Assembly: GCA_001917995.1 (NCBI GenBank)
Contig: MNFB01000010.1
Coordinates: forward strand, 1-38,253
Reading direction: 5' to 3'
DNA length: 38,253 nucleotides
From: Thaumarchaeota archaeon 13_1_40CM_4_38_7
GTDB taxonomy: Archaea > Thermoproteota > Nitrososphaeria > Nitrososphaerales > Nitrosopumilaceae
This document shows, one piece after another, positions 38,225-38,253 of this stretch (the stretch's first letter is position 1; every line of letters begins with the position of its first letter). Under the pieces are notes generated by a model, which had not been told where the DNA came from, did no database searches, and saw only the letters and a list, made by a program, of their open reading frames with translations. A program made the translations under genes and the position numbers.

Positions 38225-38253
38225 TTATGTGCTTTTATATAGAATTCTTACAT

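Noticed and set aside
1-38253. CRISPR array, insertion sequence, integrase or prophage
   Set aside because: I saw no spaced direct repeats, transposase, integrase or phage structural genes; the gene set is mostly housekeeping.

Overview
The window is a compact, AT-rich archaeal chromosome segment, best read as Nitrososphaerota (Thaumarchaeota), Nitrosopumilales-like. The gene set is archaeal: an sn-glycerol-1-phosphate dehydrogenase for archaeal lipids, a proteasome beta subunit, the aCPSF1/FttA termination nuclease, transcription factor S, RNA polymerase subunit L, PCNA, a double-ring Cdc48/VAT ATPase and an archaeal NMN adenylyltransferase. The pointers to thaumarchaea are a stand-alone parvulin, B12 genes (bluB, cobJ), a secreted protein with a C-terminal PEFPF-type anchor and many small lineage-type proteins. 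Many genes lie about 26 nt downstream of an A/T-rich TATA-like box, which implies leaderless or near-leaderless transcripts, often with TTG or GTG starts. The species cannot be fixed from the sequence alone.

Layout. 1-7985: a partial M24 peptidase (-), a ThiI/MnmA-like tRNA thiolase (+), SepF (+), psmB-fttA (-), egsA (+), an FKBP isomerase (-), a class V aminotransferase (-) and nadM (-). 8090-10022: a DUF47-PiT phosphate uptake pair and a small zinc-ribbon protein. 10201-12791: an arsenic island with arsR divergent from arsC, an aquaporin/GlpF channel and an MFS transporter. 12800-15592: rtcA, a CopD-like membrane protein, a CxxC microprotein, a WHy/LEA14-like protein and a PNPOx-fold protein. 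15626-16609: tRNA-Val(GAC), bluB, and tRNA-Arg(CCT) with what looks like an intron in its D-loop. 16628-20383: small secreted, membrane, zinc-ribbon and HTH proteins, an apparently frameshifted coiled-coil gene and a cyclophilin. 20522-23827: a second WHy protein, a PfkB kinase, a dimeric-type dUTPase, an orphan MtrA-like protein and a DegT aminotransferase. 23901-30719: a four-helix membrane protein, tyrS, cobJ, a secreted two-repeat protein, aspartate kinase, pcn, tfs and rpoL. 30767-34422: hypothetical proteins, a dual-specificity phosphatase, a 7Fe-type ferredoxin, parvulin, a RAM protein paired with a degenerate RecA-like protein, and a cyclase-family hydrolase. 34419-38176: the hsp20-cdc48-amrS run.

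Themes. Protein quality control is concentrated here: three unrelated proline isomerase folds, the proteasome beta subunit, Cdc48 and Hsp20. Cobalamin chemistry appears three times: cobJ in the corrin ring pathway, bluB for the lower ligand, and an MtrA-like protein that is a possible corrinoid binder. Convergent gene pairs are packed so tightly that stop codons often overlap or touch. The observations most worth a second look are the interrupted tRNA-Arg, the MtrA-like/DegT pair, the arsenic island with a channel instead of a recognisable ArsB/Acr3 pump, the one-base disruption of the coiled-coil gene, and two unexplained intergenic inverted repeats. I found no CRISPR array, insertion sequence, integrase or rRNA gene.
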